From: Brachycybe producta
Lineage: Eukaryota > Arthropoda > Diplopoda > Playtdesmida > Andrognathidae
Reading direction: 5' to 3'
Assembly (NCBI GenBank): GCA_036925085.1
Contig: JAUPFP010000061.1
Location: forward strand, 423,001-487,000
Length of the DNA stretch: 64,000 nt
Shown: one piece after another, positions 11,523-22,457 of the stretch
How positions within the stretch are numbered: position 1 is the stretch's first letter
Layout: every line of letters starts with the position of its first letter
The notes under the pieces: model-generated
The model's database searches: none
What the model was told of the DNA's origin: nothing
Seen by the model: the letters and a program-made list of their open reading frames with translations, nothing else
Made by a program: the position numbers and the translations under genes

Positions 11523-11783
11523 TTTCAAAAAAAAAATCAAAATACTTCCTCAAGTATATCTTCCAAATAATGAATGGACGACCACAAGACTTTATTTTAT
11601 AAACATAGAGGAAAATGCTGGGAACTGTTTTATTTTTATTGTATAATTTAAATGTTTAAAAAAATGTGAATATTTTTTTTAAAAAAAATCATTTGATTTA
11701 AATCATGATTTAAATCAATGTGATTAAAATCACTGCCACCCTGATTTAAATGAAGTCAACATTAATAGAAAATAGTTGTAAAG

Positions 11784-12222
11784 TGTAACAGTGTAGAGCA
11801 CTTGTTACAGGACTCAAGTCTGGATCCTTTTATGCCTAGAATATGTATGATTTACACTTGATTATTAACAGTGCCAGGATCATTCCCTTTGGTATTTTCT
11901 TTGGACGCATTTGGCTAGAAGAAAATAAATGAACCACCGGACCATTGAATGAGTTATTGCATAGTTACAATATCAGAGAATGGACCCTGAATCAATCAAG
12001 ACATGGACATTTATATCTAGGGCCTGTGTGGACATACACAGGTGCTTCGCATGTCCTAGGGACCATATCTCGATGGGTATCCATCTGCCGATACGAGAAC
12101 CAGGATGTGACTATACTTTGGGGTCTTAGAGGGTAACAAAAGAGGCGGAAATGCAGCACTTGGGGTATGAGGGACCCCCAAGGCTATGGTAACACAGGGA
12201 AGATGAAATACATGGTGTTACA
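11784..12222 (-). mobile_element. Solo LTR-like element, TGTAACACC family
   Basis: On the minus strand it begins TGTAACACC and ends CTGTTACA. It contains a paired CACCTGTGTATGTCC/GGACATT region upstream of a TATAAATGTCC box near 12010, as do relatives at about 44390-44530 and 48111-48500. No clean target duplication was seen. Confidence 0.55.
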
Positions 12223-12379
12223 AAAGCATTTGTAATTTTAATAATTAAAATTTTTTTAGAAAAAACTGAGCATGTTTAATGTTTGGAAATTACTTTACCA
12301 CTGGTCTGTATTTCTACAATTGCTGTACTTCTTCCAAAACATCAATTTAAAAGTTTTCAACCTAAATACGAGCGTATGG

Positions 12380-12760
12380 GAATAATAATAAAATATGTGT
12401 TCTTACAACAATATGGAATTTGCACCTTGTTACAGTCTTGAATTGCAGAAAATGTCTCAGTGTTTTGATGATAAGTAATAGCCTCGTAAGTGTACACAGG
12501 TTCAAGGTATAAAAGGACTATGTTCCTCTTTGTTCTTTGTCCACTCTTTTGCTCAGCTTTTTGTACTACGTCGATTATTTCCGTATCACAACATGGGCAC
12601 GTGAACGCACCACTAATTCTATAACGTACCTTCTTGTAATCTTGATGTTTGTGGACAAGGATGAATAAAGTGTTTATAATGAGAAACTGTGTTTTCTTTA
12701 TATTTGTAAACTAACCCTTCTCTATCCAGGCCGGAGACAACATAGTGCAAGAAGACATAC
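12380..12760 (+). mobile_element. LTR-like fragment related to 48111-48500
   Basis: It has GGTTCAAGGTATAAAAGGAC followed by GTTCTTTGTCC, CATGGGCAC, an AATAAAG polyadenylation word and CCAGGCCGGAGACAACATA, in the same order as at 48270-48520. The two therefore share a promoter and leader block. Confidence 0.55.
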
Positions 12761-13951
12761 GGTTTCCTTATGGGGCGCGTCTTCAGACGAAAGAAGAAGA
12801 AACACCAGCAATCAGAAGTGGATGGTAGCCATCCTTCTGAGAGATCTCACCCCATACTCAGGAGGATGACTACAATCCATCACCATCCGCCTAATTTGGT
12901 AACTCCAATCTTCCTCGTGTGGTTACCACACGATCGAGGGAAGAGACAGCTACTGATAGAAAGGTCAGAAATCGCCGACACGCTCACACTACCATTTCGC
13001 AAAGTTTTACACGGCGGGGGGGGGGGGGGCGCAACCAAGTCATAATTTTGTCGGGGGTTTACTCCCCTGAGGCGTAACTCTTTTTACCGTTACCCAACCT
13101 ATGGCACCCGTAGTCATTTTTGACCAAGTTCGGTCAGTTTTGACTACGGTAGGTCACAAGTGGGCCCGGGGTTGCCCATCCCCATGCCGGGTCCTAACCG
13201 ACCGGGATCGGCCGACGCTTTTTCGACAGTAAAAAAAGCCTAGATACGCCACTGCTTAGAGGGCCCTCTTTTGGCCTGCCACCACTATGGACATTATGGC
13301 TCATTGGTAGAGCTAGTGTGGTTTTCTCCCTTCAATTGTCCTAACGTAATGAACTAAACAATGAATTGGAGGCGGGGCCACATTTGTTCTTTTATTAATC
13401 ATCATATAGAATTCCTTTTCTCCTTGTAGGTATATTATATTGTCCAACTATTAGAAAAGTATAAGCACATTTCTCTATATTAATTATTATTTATTCACCA
13501 GTTGAAATTTTCTTGGAGGACAACTTCTCGTCCCAGTGGAAAGAAGGCCTAAACAGTGTTTTTAGATTTGAAAAAAAAAGCAGGATTTTTTTTTAGTAAA
13601 ATTACTAAAAAAAAATGAGTTAGTCTACTGTAAAAAACCGGTTTTCGACCCTGATTTTTATTACTCAATTTCGGATGAGTAATGACTGTAATTTCCAACA
13701 AAAAGAGAGAATCGACTAAACTGTCATATTCCTCTAATATTATCGCTTCTAATACAATTCAACATAAAAACAACGAAAACAACAGCAAAAAAATGTACTT
13801 CTTTACATGTATTTAGTTTGAATTTACATAATGGTATTTCCGATGGTTTTCAATCAAGGACAGCTTTTTAAAAAAATCTATTTTTCGATATTTGTTTCAC
13901 TTTCTTTTTTTAGTTAGAGGTAACATCATCATTATCTAACATTAAACCAAA

Positions 13952-16900
13952 ATGCAACAAAACACAATGAAGATTCAAATAATTTGTTTCGTTGTGTTTC
14001 TTCTTCTCGTTTCTGATGGACCTACTGTGGTAAGATCAACATAATATTTCTTTATTTTAAAAGCCTAGATACACGTCCATCTTGTTGTTTTTAACAGACG
14101 AGACAAATAAATGTTATTGTGTGGTGTTAGTAAACTTGCAAGAAATCGCCTCACAATCGTTCAATTAAAATACAGTAAAGCGCAAAATGCAATAAAAAGT
14201 ATTGTTCATTAAGTGCTCGCTTTATATAAATTTTGAAAAGGTCCTTCTATTTTTAAACAAAGTTCCAATTCCTTCCTTTTTTAACTTCGTGTTAAATCCC
14301 ATAGAACCAAAAAACGATCACACAAACATTTGAAGAACTCTCGTTAAAAACAATTTAGAACAATAACAAAAAATTGAGCACGTGCTTTCATGTATTGGCT
14401 TCAGAATCTTTCTTTTTTATAAGTTTTGAAAAGGACCTTCTATATTTTAATAACATTTAAAATCGTACGTTTTTTAATTCCATGTTAAGTCCCAGAGGAC
14501 CAAAACACCGTTCCATAAAAGTTAAAAGATCTCTCATTAAAATTGATTTACAGCAATCTAAAAAATGAGCACGTACTTACATGTGTTTATTTGCTTCAGT
14601 ATGATTTGTTATTCTAAATTTTGAAAGGTCCTTCCATTTTTAAACAACGTTTAAAATCTTACGTTTTTTTAACTCCATATTAAATCCCATAGAACAAAAA
14701 AACGATCCCACAAATATTTAAAGAGACTATTACCGCCAGAAATTTCTTGTCAAAATATTGTCAAGAATTATTCAATGATTACGAAAACGATTTTAAAAAT
14801 TTAAAATAAGTGATTAACATAATTTAAAAAATTAAAAATCAGCTGACTTTATACATGCATAAATGAACTTTATCAGATAGATGCGCCACCAAACAAAAGA
14901 CATTGGCAACAAAACCCCAAAGTTTGCTCCTCTACTCGAATTCTGATGTGTTGTCACCAGCTCGCATTAATTTCATATCAAAGTACTATGGATTTAATAT
15001 TTGAATTATTCCACATGGAAGGTTGTATTGAGTTGAATATGAATAGGGAATACAGTAACTATATTTCATTAAGAAATTCTGGAAATGTGAGGTGACAACC
15101 TTTGCCACAAAAATGGGGGGGGGGACTTTGGTATTTGGAAATTTAAAATGGCGTCGTTTGATGACTCATGGAAAGTGACTTCCTTTTTAAGTTTTTTATG
15201 GTTTTATTGACTTATTTTAAAATTTAAAAATCGTTTTGGTAATCGTTGACTAATTCTTGGCAATATTTTGAAAAGAAATTTCTGGAGGTGATGTAATGGT
15301 CTCTTTAAATAGTGATTTTATTGACGATTTAGAAAAGGCAGTAAAAATTTATATAATGTTTATATTACATCTTACATACAAAAGACAAACAGTATCAAGC
15401 AATTAAAGTTTTGAGAAATGTGGCCTTTAAATGTTTATTAAATTTATAATTACAAATTAATAATTTAAAATTATCTAAAAAAAAGTAGTCATTTGTCAAT
15501 TTTATTTTTAGTTTCAACTGCTCAAATAAATTTATAGGACAGTGGTTAGATTAGCTATGTTGTATGGGTCAGAATGTTGGGAAGCCATAAAGGGGCAAGA
15601 GTGTAGACTGAAGGTACTAGGGTACGAGGTACTAGGGACAGTACGAGTAGGGGGTCTCGATTAGACAGAGAAACTTGGTGGTGGGATGAGGAGGTACAGA
15701 TGGCAGTTAAAAAAAGAAAGATGCTTTCAAGACTTGGTGGCACAATGGAAGCAGGGAGGCCCAGATAGAATACAAGCGTGCCAAGATAGAGGCCAAACTG
15801 TGGGTAGCCTTAGCAACGCATAAGAAATATGTTGACATGTATGCCGAGTTACGTACCAGAGCAGGAGAAATGACAGTATATAAAATAGCTAGGGCTCGGG
15901 AGAGGAAAGGCAGGGATATTGAAAAGGTGTTGAGTGTTGTGCAATCAAGAAGGTGCGTGAGGATAGAAGTAGCTGAGTAGCTAGTAGCTGAGATGAGAAT
16001 GCTAAGGTTTATGAGTGGGGTGACCAGAAGGGATAGGATCAGAAATGATTTTATTAGGGGTAGTGTAGGGGTAACAAATATAGTAGAAAAGATGCAGGAA
16101 AATAGGCTGCGGTGGTTTGGGCATGTCCTCAGGAGTGGGGAAAATGGGCTGCTGAGGCAAGCAATGAACTTAGACCTGGGAATAAAATGGGGTAGAGGAA
16201 GACCCAAGCAAACCTGGGACATGGTAGTAAAACGGGATATGGTGGCATGTGGGGTCACTGGGGGCTTGGTGCAAGATTGAATGAGTGGAGAGTTAGAACC
16301 AGCAAGGCCGACCCTGCTGCTTGCGGGATAAGATACAGGAAATGATGATGATGATGATGGGAGTGTAGACTGAAGGTGGCTGAGGGTTATGCATGGGGTA
16401 ACAAGAAACGATAGGATCAGAAATGACTATCAGATTGAGTTACAATTACAATTACAATTAGTACTCTGCTAGCAGCCAAGTGTGTAGGGTGTAGGGGTAG
16501 AAAAGAAGCAGGAAAATAGGTTGAGATGGTTTGTGCAAGTAACTAGGAGTGGGGATGATGATCTACCTAAACAGGTGATGAATTTTGAGCTGGGAGGTAA
16601 AAAGGGTAGAGGAAGGGCCAAAGAAGCTTGGAATGTGGTGGTAAAATATGATGGCATGTCGGGTCTCTGGGAGTTTGGCACCAAATCAAAAAGATTGGAT
16701 AGATATAGAACCCTCAAGGCTGACCCTGCATACTGCGGAAAAAGGTGCAGGAAATGATGGTGATGATGACTGCTCAAATAAGCAATAAATATGTTCTTTC
16801 TAGCTGATAACACTCTAACAAATAGTACCGGTAATGAAGTCTCAATTTGTCATAAATTTTGAGAAAGCAAAAAATGATTTATTTTTTATTTTTACTGAAA

Positions 16901-18103
16901 ATAATTTGATTTAAATCGCAATTTAAAACATTGATAAATATCTTGAAAAAATAATCAGAAGTCGAAAAATTAATTACATTAAGACTATCTTAAAAGTAAT
17001 CTCTTTTTTTTTTTGGTTTGTTATTATATTAGTTCGGTATGCAATCTTGTAACCATGACTCTGATTGTGGTAAAAACCAGTGTTGCAGACCCATGTATGG
17101 ATTCTCCTTGTAAGTAAGCGAGTTTGAGTGAGTGAGTTAGCTTGCACGAATTTGAGAGTGCGAGTTTCACCGTGTTTTGAATTACTCAAAAAAAAAAGGT
17201 GAAACATTATGAAATTGATAGATGTTGTAATTTTTGTGATTTTTAGGTGTGGAGTGTTGATTCCTATTGAAGGTGAAAGATGTGGTGGTCAATCATTATG
17301 TGGGTGTGATACAGGATTGCAATGCATGGAAGATCAGACGGTTTGTATAAATTATTGGTGTAATTAGTTAGATTGGCGTTCAGAACTGTAACTCATTTGA
17401 GGCGTGTGAAGCACGTGCATTGGGCAATACATAGCTTTGGAGCTCTGAAATGAATTTCCCTCCTACATGCACTTTTATGTTAGTGAATATCGTATTTATT
17501 GAAAGGTTTCATTATCATTTTTCTCGTTATTTACTTGTTCATCAGGAGCTTAGTGGGCACTGTCGGCTTCAAGGGCACCGAGGTCTGGGGGCAACCAAGG
17601 GCCGTGGGGTTCAGAGACATTGAGGCATTAAGAGGTTTCAAGGGCACTTGGGGGCATTGGAGGCTACACGGGTATCAAGGGCACTTGGGGGCATTGGAGG
17701 CTACACGGGTATCAAGGGCACTTGGGGGCATTGGAGGCTACTCGGGTATCAAGGGCTCTGGGGCACGTAGGACTCCGGGGGCAATGTAAGCATCACGTAC
17801 ATTTCTAAAATACTTTCATTATTTTTGTAATTCTCCTAAAGTAAATTGAATGAGTAAAAGACTAAAAATACCGTATTTTTACAAATTACGTAAATCAGAA
17901 AATAAATAAAGATTTTATAGAGATGAAGAAGGTAACTTATAGTTTAATAACCATTAAATAACCGTAAAAAATATTTTTAAAATAATTAATTTTGGGAAAT
18001 TTTAAATTTATGGTTTTATGTTTTTTTTTGTTTCTTTCAGTCCACTCTTTTTAACAGATTCAGACGTGGCAATGGTACTTGCGTGATACCTATTAAACCG
18101 TAA
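13952..18103 (+). CDS. Small secreted ten-cysteine protein, prokineticin/colipase-fold type (paralogue A)
   Basis: Exons 13952-14029, 17033-17109, 17247-17340 and 18041-18103 join with phases 0, 2, 0 and GT-AG borders to give 103 residues and TAA. Exon 1 encodes a hydrophobic signal peptide; either ATG at 13952 or the one at 13967 (MKIQIICFVVFLLLVSD) could start it. The mature part has ten cysteines in the same spacing as the minus-strand paralogue, C-x5-C-x4-CC-x8-C-x10-C-x5-C-x1-C-x5-C-x18-C, ending in a GNGTCV segment shared by both. The cysteine plan fits prokineticin-like secreted ligands; some venom peptides use the same fold, and nothing here distinguishes signalling from toxin use. 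Intron 1 is 3 kb and full of repeats and LINE fragments. Confidence 0.87.
14062..14720. repeat. AGCCTAGATACACG-family repeat fragments
   Basis: The block starts AGCCTAGATACACGTCC and repeats an AAAGGTCCTTCTATTTTTAAA / GTGTTAAATCCCATAG module three times (about 14240, 14430, 14630). It matches the TTAA element at 50193-50692 in inverted order. It lies in intron 1 of the ten-cysteine gene. Confidence 0.65.
14724..15310. repeat. Palindromic repeat with CCAGAAATTTC arms, second copy
   Basis: It opens AAAGAGACTATTACCGCCAG and closes TTTCTGGAGGTGATGTAATGG TCTCTTT, which are inverted. It matches 4473-5022 throughout, including CTCCTCTACTCGAATTCTGA and the internal GTGACAACCTTTGCCACAAA. It is non-coding. 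Confidence 0.7.
15535..16360 (+). pseudogene. Non-LTR retrotransposon (LINE) C-terminal remnant
   Basis: Frame-broken reading gives LYGSECWEA, then MRMLRFMSGVTRRDRIRN and RLRWFGHVLRSGE, the characteristic region after the reverse transcriptase of many LINEs. A segment with VALATHKKYVDMYAELRT appears between them. It ends in a (GAT)n run at 16338-16359, as in RTE-type elements with microsatellite tails. Stops and frame changes show it is dead. It lies in intron 1 of the ten-cysteine gene. Confidence 0.75.
16363..16770 (+). pseudogene. Second LINE C-terminal remnant, interrupted
   Basis: A second copy begins GAGTGTAGACTGAAGGTGGC and ends in a short GATGGTGATGATGA tail. The frame at 16521-16757 keeps RWFVQVTRSGDDDLPKQ and GRGRAKEAWNVVVK, related to the copy just upstream. 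A 45-bp fragment of a different LINE tail (16436-16481, inverted ATTGTA repeats plus CTGCTAGCAGCCAAG) is inserted in it. Confidence 0.7.
17560..17785. repeat. 37-bp G-rich minisatellite
   Basis: Three near-perfect copies of a 37-bp unit containing GGGCACTTGGGGGCATTGG occur from about 17640, with diverged copies on both sides. It sits in the third intron of the ten-cysteine gene. The 96-residue frame across it is a repeat artefact. Confidence 0.85.
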
Positions 18104-18219
18104 AAACACAAAAGTGTATCAAAAACAACACACGTTGAATGTTAAAAAAATAAATAACTATGAAACATCAGTGTGAAAATTGTTCATTAGTAATAACTCT
18201 AAAACAAGATTGTCATATT

Positions 18220-18570
18220 GTAACGAACCACCTTCAGGGAATGAATAGAATCTGCTCCATGGGTTTAGTTCGCACTTTCAGGCGGGCTGAAAGTTGTTGG
18301 CTAGGCCACTTATTCTATTCGGTTCGGAAGTAAGGGAACAAACTAGTCCCTTTCGTTTCCTCACAAGTTCCTTTCTTTTAGAGCCTTTACCGTTTTTAAA
18401 GGATCTTTTCGCCGCCTATTACTCCCTCGGACTTACGCCCGACTAAAAGCCATTAGATCGTGTCATTCTCTTTATTTTCATTTAGTAAATATAAAGTAAA
18501 AACTTAGCAACTTTTTGTGCATAGTTAAAATTTATTTCTTTAGCATCATTATTTCCTGAACAAACTTGAG
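18220..18570 (-). mobile_element. Decayed LTR fragment, gypsy-family relative
   Basis: Minus-strand relationship to the LTR at 23399-24304 is visible in GAATCTGCTC, TTGGCTAGGCCACTTATTCTA, ACTAGTCCC and the closing ACTTACGCCCGACTAAAAGCC. It lies about 120 bp past the stop of the ten-cysteine gene. Ends are not preserved. Confidence 0.5.
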
Positions 18571-18573
18571 TTG

Positions 18574-18795
18574 ATGTGTGTGCATGTGTAAGCGCATGTA
18601 CACACGTGTGCCCATGTGTATGCACATGTACACACGTGTGCGCATGTGTATGCACATGTACACACGTGTGCACATGTGTACGAACGTGCACACACTAGTG
18701 CACATGTGTATGCACATGTACACACGTGTGCGCATGTGTGCACACATGTAAACACGTGTGCGCGCATGCGTAAGCCCATGTACACAAGTGGTGCA
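18574..18795. repeat. Alternating purine-pyrimidine array (CACACGTGTGCGCATG)
   Basis: A ~30-bp unit built from ACACGTGTGCGCATGTGTAT and GCACATGT repeats about seven times. Alternating purine-pyrimidine sequence of this length is prone to the Z-DNA conformation. All six frames stay open and spell Cys/His/Val-rich strings, which are not proteins. Confidence 0.9.
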
Positions 18796-19064
18796 TGTGT
18801 ATACAGACAAACAAACGAATGATTCGATGTATGAAATTTCGATTTTTTAAAAACGTAATTTTTTTTTAAAAGAATCGAGATTCGTCCCCTTTATAGTTGT
18901 AGCATCTGAACGGGGGTGGGAGGGGGGCTATTCCTATTATTTAGTAGGGGTGTTCATTTCTATGTTACGTTATCATTTTGGTATATTAAAATGCAGGTGA
19001 CGTATTTTTAATTTAAACCATATTATTATGAATGAATGACTATGCGCATCACATGTAACTAGTC

Positions 19065-19280
19065 ATGTATGTGAGTACATACATGTGTGTTTATCTATAT
19101 ACACATGCGCACACATGTGTACATGTGCAACACATGTGCACACGTGTGTACACGTGCATACACATGCACACAAGTGTGTACATGTGCATACACATGCGCA
19201 CAAATTTGTACATGTGCGTACAGATGCATGCACGTGTGTACATGTGCGTGCACATGCGTGCACATCTGTACATGTACTTT
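19065..19280. repeat. Second alternating purine-pyrimidine array
   Basis: It has the same composition as 18574-18795 (ACATGTGTACATGTGC, CACACGTGTGTACACGTGC), separated from it by 270 bp. It runs directly into a fragment of the TTAA palindrome family (19283-19475: CACTCGATCAGCAATATATT, GGTCTATGGGCTCAA). The array may have expanded inside such an element. Confidence 0.88.
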
Positions 19281-19925
19281 TGAAATAGTTTTTAAAAATT
19301 CTAACCGCACTTAACCATTTTTGTCGTTTTATCACTCGATCAGCAATATATTTAAGGTGCACATTGCACTTTAAAAACTTAATATTGGACAACTTTACAT
19401 ATGAAAAATAAAATATTGTATTTTAAGAATTAACGTTTTTTCTTTAACACTGGGTCTATGGGCTCAACCTCACCTCTTCAAGCTGATATATATTTCAAAA
19501 TAGCTTTTTTATGTGAATTTCAAAGTGATCCAACATTTATTTTTCTTTATGAAAAGTTCATTTTGAATGAAAATACCATTAAGTGGTTCAGCTACCCTTC
19601 TAGTTTCTAAAAACTTTTTTGCGTAAAACTTAATGTTGCTTTCCATAAAGAGAAAATAATCATTTCGAAAATCATCTGCTCATTATCCATCTTTATTTAT
19701 AAAAAAATTTTCTTTAGTGAACTTTTGCTTTTAATCCTTAATTGAAAACAAAAATCCTTAAATTTGCATATACGAATTAAGCTGCTTTATACAATGAGTA
19801 GACAGCCAATGAAAACATTCAAAAATCAATGATATCACCTTGAAACATGGGTTTTTTTTATATATATATTTTCTAGTTTTATGCGTTTTATTTGCAGTCT
19901 TGTTTTCAAGTCACTTTTACAAAGT

Positions 19926-22420
19926 ATGAAGCTGTTAAGACTGTTCAGTACTGTCCTTATCTGTTGGAACACTTTTGGTATCCTAGTTTTATTATGGAAA
20001 TACGGAAAAATCGGACAAAACTATTCAAATTATAATTCAGAAACAAAAATTGAAGAAAATCAACCAGAAAAAAACGGAATCAAGTCACATTCTTTGCCAT
20101 ATTCTCATTTAGCAAAGATACCACGTGGTAACTTGGATGATGTTCTTGATAAAATTCAAGAAGATCACTTAAACATTCCCGAAATTTACTTGTCAAATAC
20201 ATTACAAAGAACCAGAGTGAAACGCGTTACAGATCCGTGGTTTCCGCGTCTCGAAGACATTAAGTTTAACAATATCTACTGGCAAACGTTTGTTGCGGAA
20301 GAAGCTACGTTTTACGTTTACAGCGCTTACTACGATGACAGAGAAGAGACTAAATATGGCAAAGTGTGGATTCGAGTGATTGTGATGGTGGACATCGTTC
20401 CGCCACCTTCCATCAAATGTGCACTTTGGTTTAAAGAAGGACAAACCGTGGTAATGGCTACCACGATTACGATGGAACATATGTGGCGTAATGCATGGGG
20501 AGTAATACGGAACGGAACGCTTCAACCGTACCTCATTTCGTGTCTTATGCTCAAAAGTAATGAATAAAAATAGCCATTTTACTTGTAATGTATTTTTTGG
20601 AAAATTTCGAAAATTAGCTACGGTGGAATTTTTTTTTTTTTGCTGTTTTCTCATAATTTACACAAATAACAATAAAATTGAATAAATATCAATTGATTGC
20701 AGATCTCGCTCACCCCCAATGGCGTGCAATTAGAAAACGGGATGAACAGAAGAAGTTGGCTCCGCCCTTTTTATGACGACCGGCAACTTCTAATTGGTTT
20801 GTTGTGTAGTCTGACGTCACATGCTCCGCCCTTTTCAACGTCAAACCACACAACAAATCTCGACATGTTTTTAATCTCAACATTTTATTCGGCCATGTTA
20901 ATTATGCCATGTTGCGCGCACCATACTCTAATAATTAAACTATTGCTGCTACAAGAGGGCGCGCTTGCGATAATTTAATTATTAGAATACTAGTGGGGTA
21001 ACCCGTCATAAATGACGGGAGCAAAATTCACAGGCAATTGTGCCCAGCATTAGAATTTCTTCCAGACCAAGTAAGAAACCAATTAGAAATTCAAGCGGGC
21101 AGAGCATATGACACCAAACCAAGTAACAAACCAATTAGAAATTGATGACGTTCATAAAAGGGCGGAGCAAAAGAAATTCTAATGCTGGGCACAATTGCCG
21201 GTGATAAATTCTAGTTTAATTTTGTTATTATTATCCCCTCCCCTTTTTTATATTTGAAAGAGAAAATGAGCTTTTCATTTTCTCTGGTGTGCGCATGCGC
21301 GTCGTTTGTGCCTTTTTTACTCCTTTCGTTTTAATTTCAGTTTCTCCCTCCCCCATTTTCCCCCCTCCACGTTTCTCTCTCTCTCCCCCTCACTGGCGTA
21401 GCTAGGCACCCGCAGGACCCGCAACTGCGGGGGGGGGGGGGGGGTGCAGCAGGTTTGGGGGCGCAAAAAACAAAATGAAAGTCGATTTATTTGCGAAAAT
21501 AAATCGACTTTCATTTAATATTTACTTTTAAAAACTACATAGTTGCACTAGTAAATATTCATGGGAAGGGCGGGCAGTGGCGTAGCTAGGGACCCACCAG
21601 ACCCGCAACTGCGGGGGGGGGGGGGGCGCAGGAAGTTTGGGGGCGCAAAAAACGAAATGAAAGTCGATGCATTTTCAAAAATAATTGAATAAATTAAGCA
21701 AGTGATTCCGAATCACTCGCTTAATTTATTCAATTATTTTCAAATATAAATCGACTTTCATTTCGTTTATTGTGCTTAGAAATTTTTATAGGGGGTACTA
21801 TTTTGATGAACAGCGGAAAGGTCCGAAAAACGGTACGAACAGTCAGAAAAATAGTAGGAGCAGTCCGAAGGTTTGGTTTAGTAAAATTAAGTTGTTGCAG
21901 GGGGTCTAGGGGGCGCAGACCCCGACTTTTTTTTTAAAGAATTATTAAATCAAATTAGTCCATTGTTCCGACTGTTCTGTAATTTGTTCAATAGGAGGAA
22001 CGGTCGGAAAAATGGACAAATTTGATTTAATAACGCTAAAAAAATGGGGGGCTGCGCCCCCCAGGCCCCCTGCAACAAGCTTCATTTTACTAAACCTAAC
22101 CTTCCGACTGTTCTTACTGATCCGCCGTTCATCAAAATAGCACCTCCTCCAATATGAGGCTAAGTGGAGGGGGACTTAAAGGGAGCGCAACGTTTTACGC
22201 AGCCCGGGGGGGGGCGCAAAGTTTTATGCGGCGGGGGGGCGCAACCAAGCCTAGCTACGCCACTGCTCCCCCTCCTCTACACTTTCCAATCTTCCCCCTC
22301 TCCATTTTAATATCATGGGGTTCTTGGATGAGGAGTGTGCAACATATAGTTTGACCTTTAGAAAAAGAGGTTCATTTCTTCATTTATTTAAATTTATATA
22401 AAATCCGACACAGCATTAGT

Positions 22421-22457
<37 letters not shown>

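Larger units (their letters stand above)
10744..13951. other. Shared upstream interval of the divergent ten-cysteine genes
   Basis: This 3.2-kb interval separates the start codons of two paralogous genes on opposite strands. It contains a truncated hAT end (11091-11330), a Helitron 5'-end word and LINE tail (about 11420-11522), a solo LTR (11784-12222), a TATA-bearing LTR-like stretch (12380-12760) and a G-run at 13016-13029 next to hAT-like words. I see no convincing conserved promoter pair. Confidence 0.5.

Noticed and set aside
13300..13330. tRNA-like TGGCTCATTGGTAGAGC
   Set aside because: It resembles a D-arm/A box, but no B box, anticodon arm or acceptor pairing follows.
18482..19392. 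Many overlapping Cys/His/Val-rich frames
   Set aside because: All frames on both strands stay open because the DNA is an alternating CA/TG-CG array; no start context, splice sites or family match.
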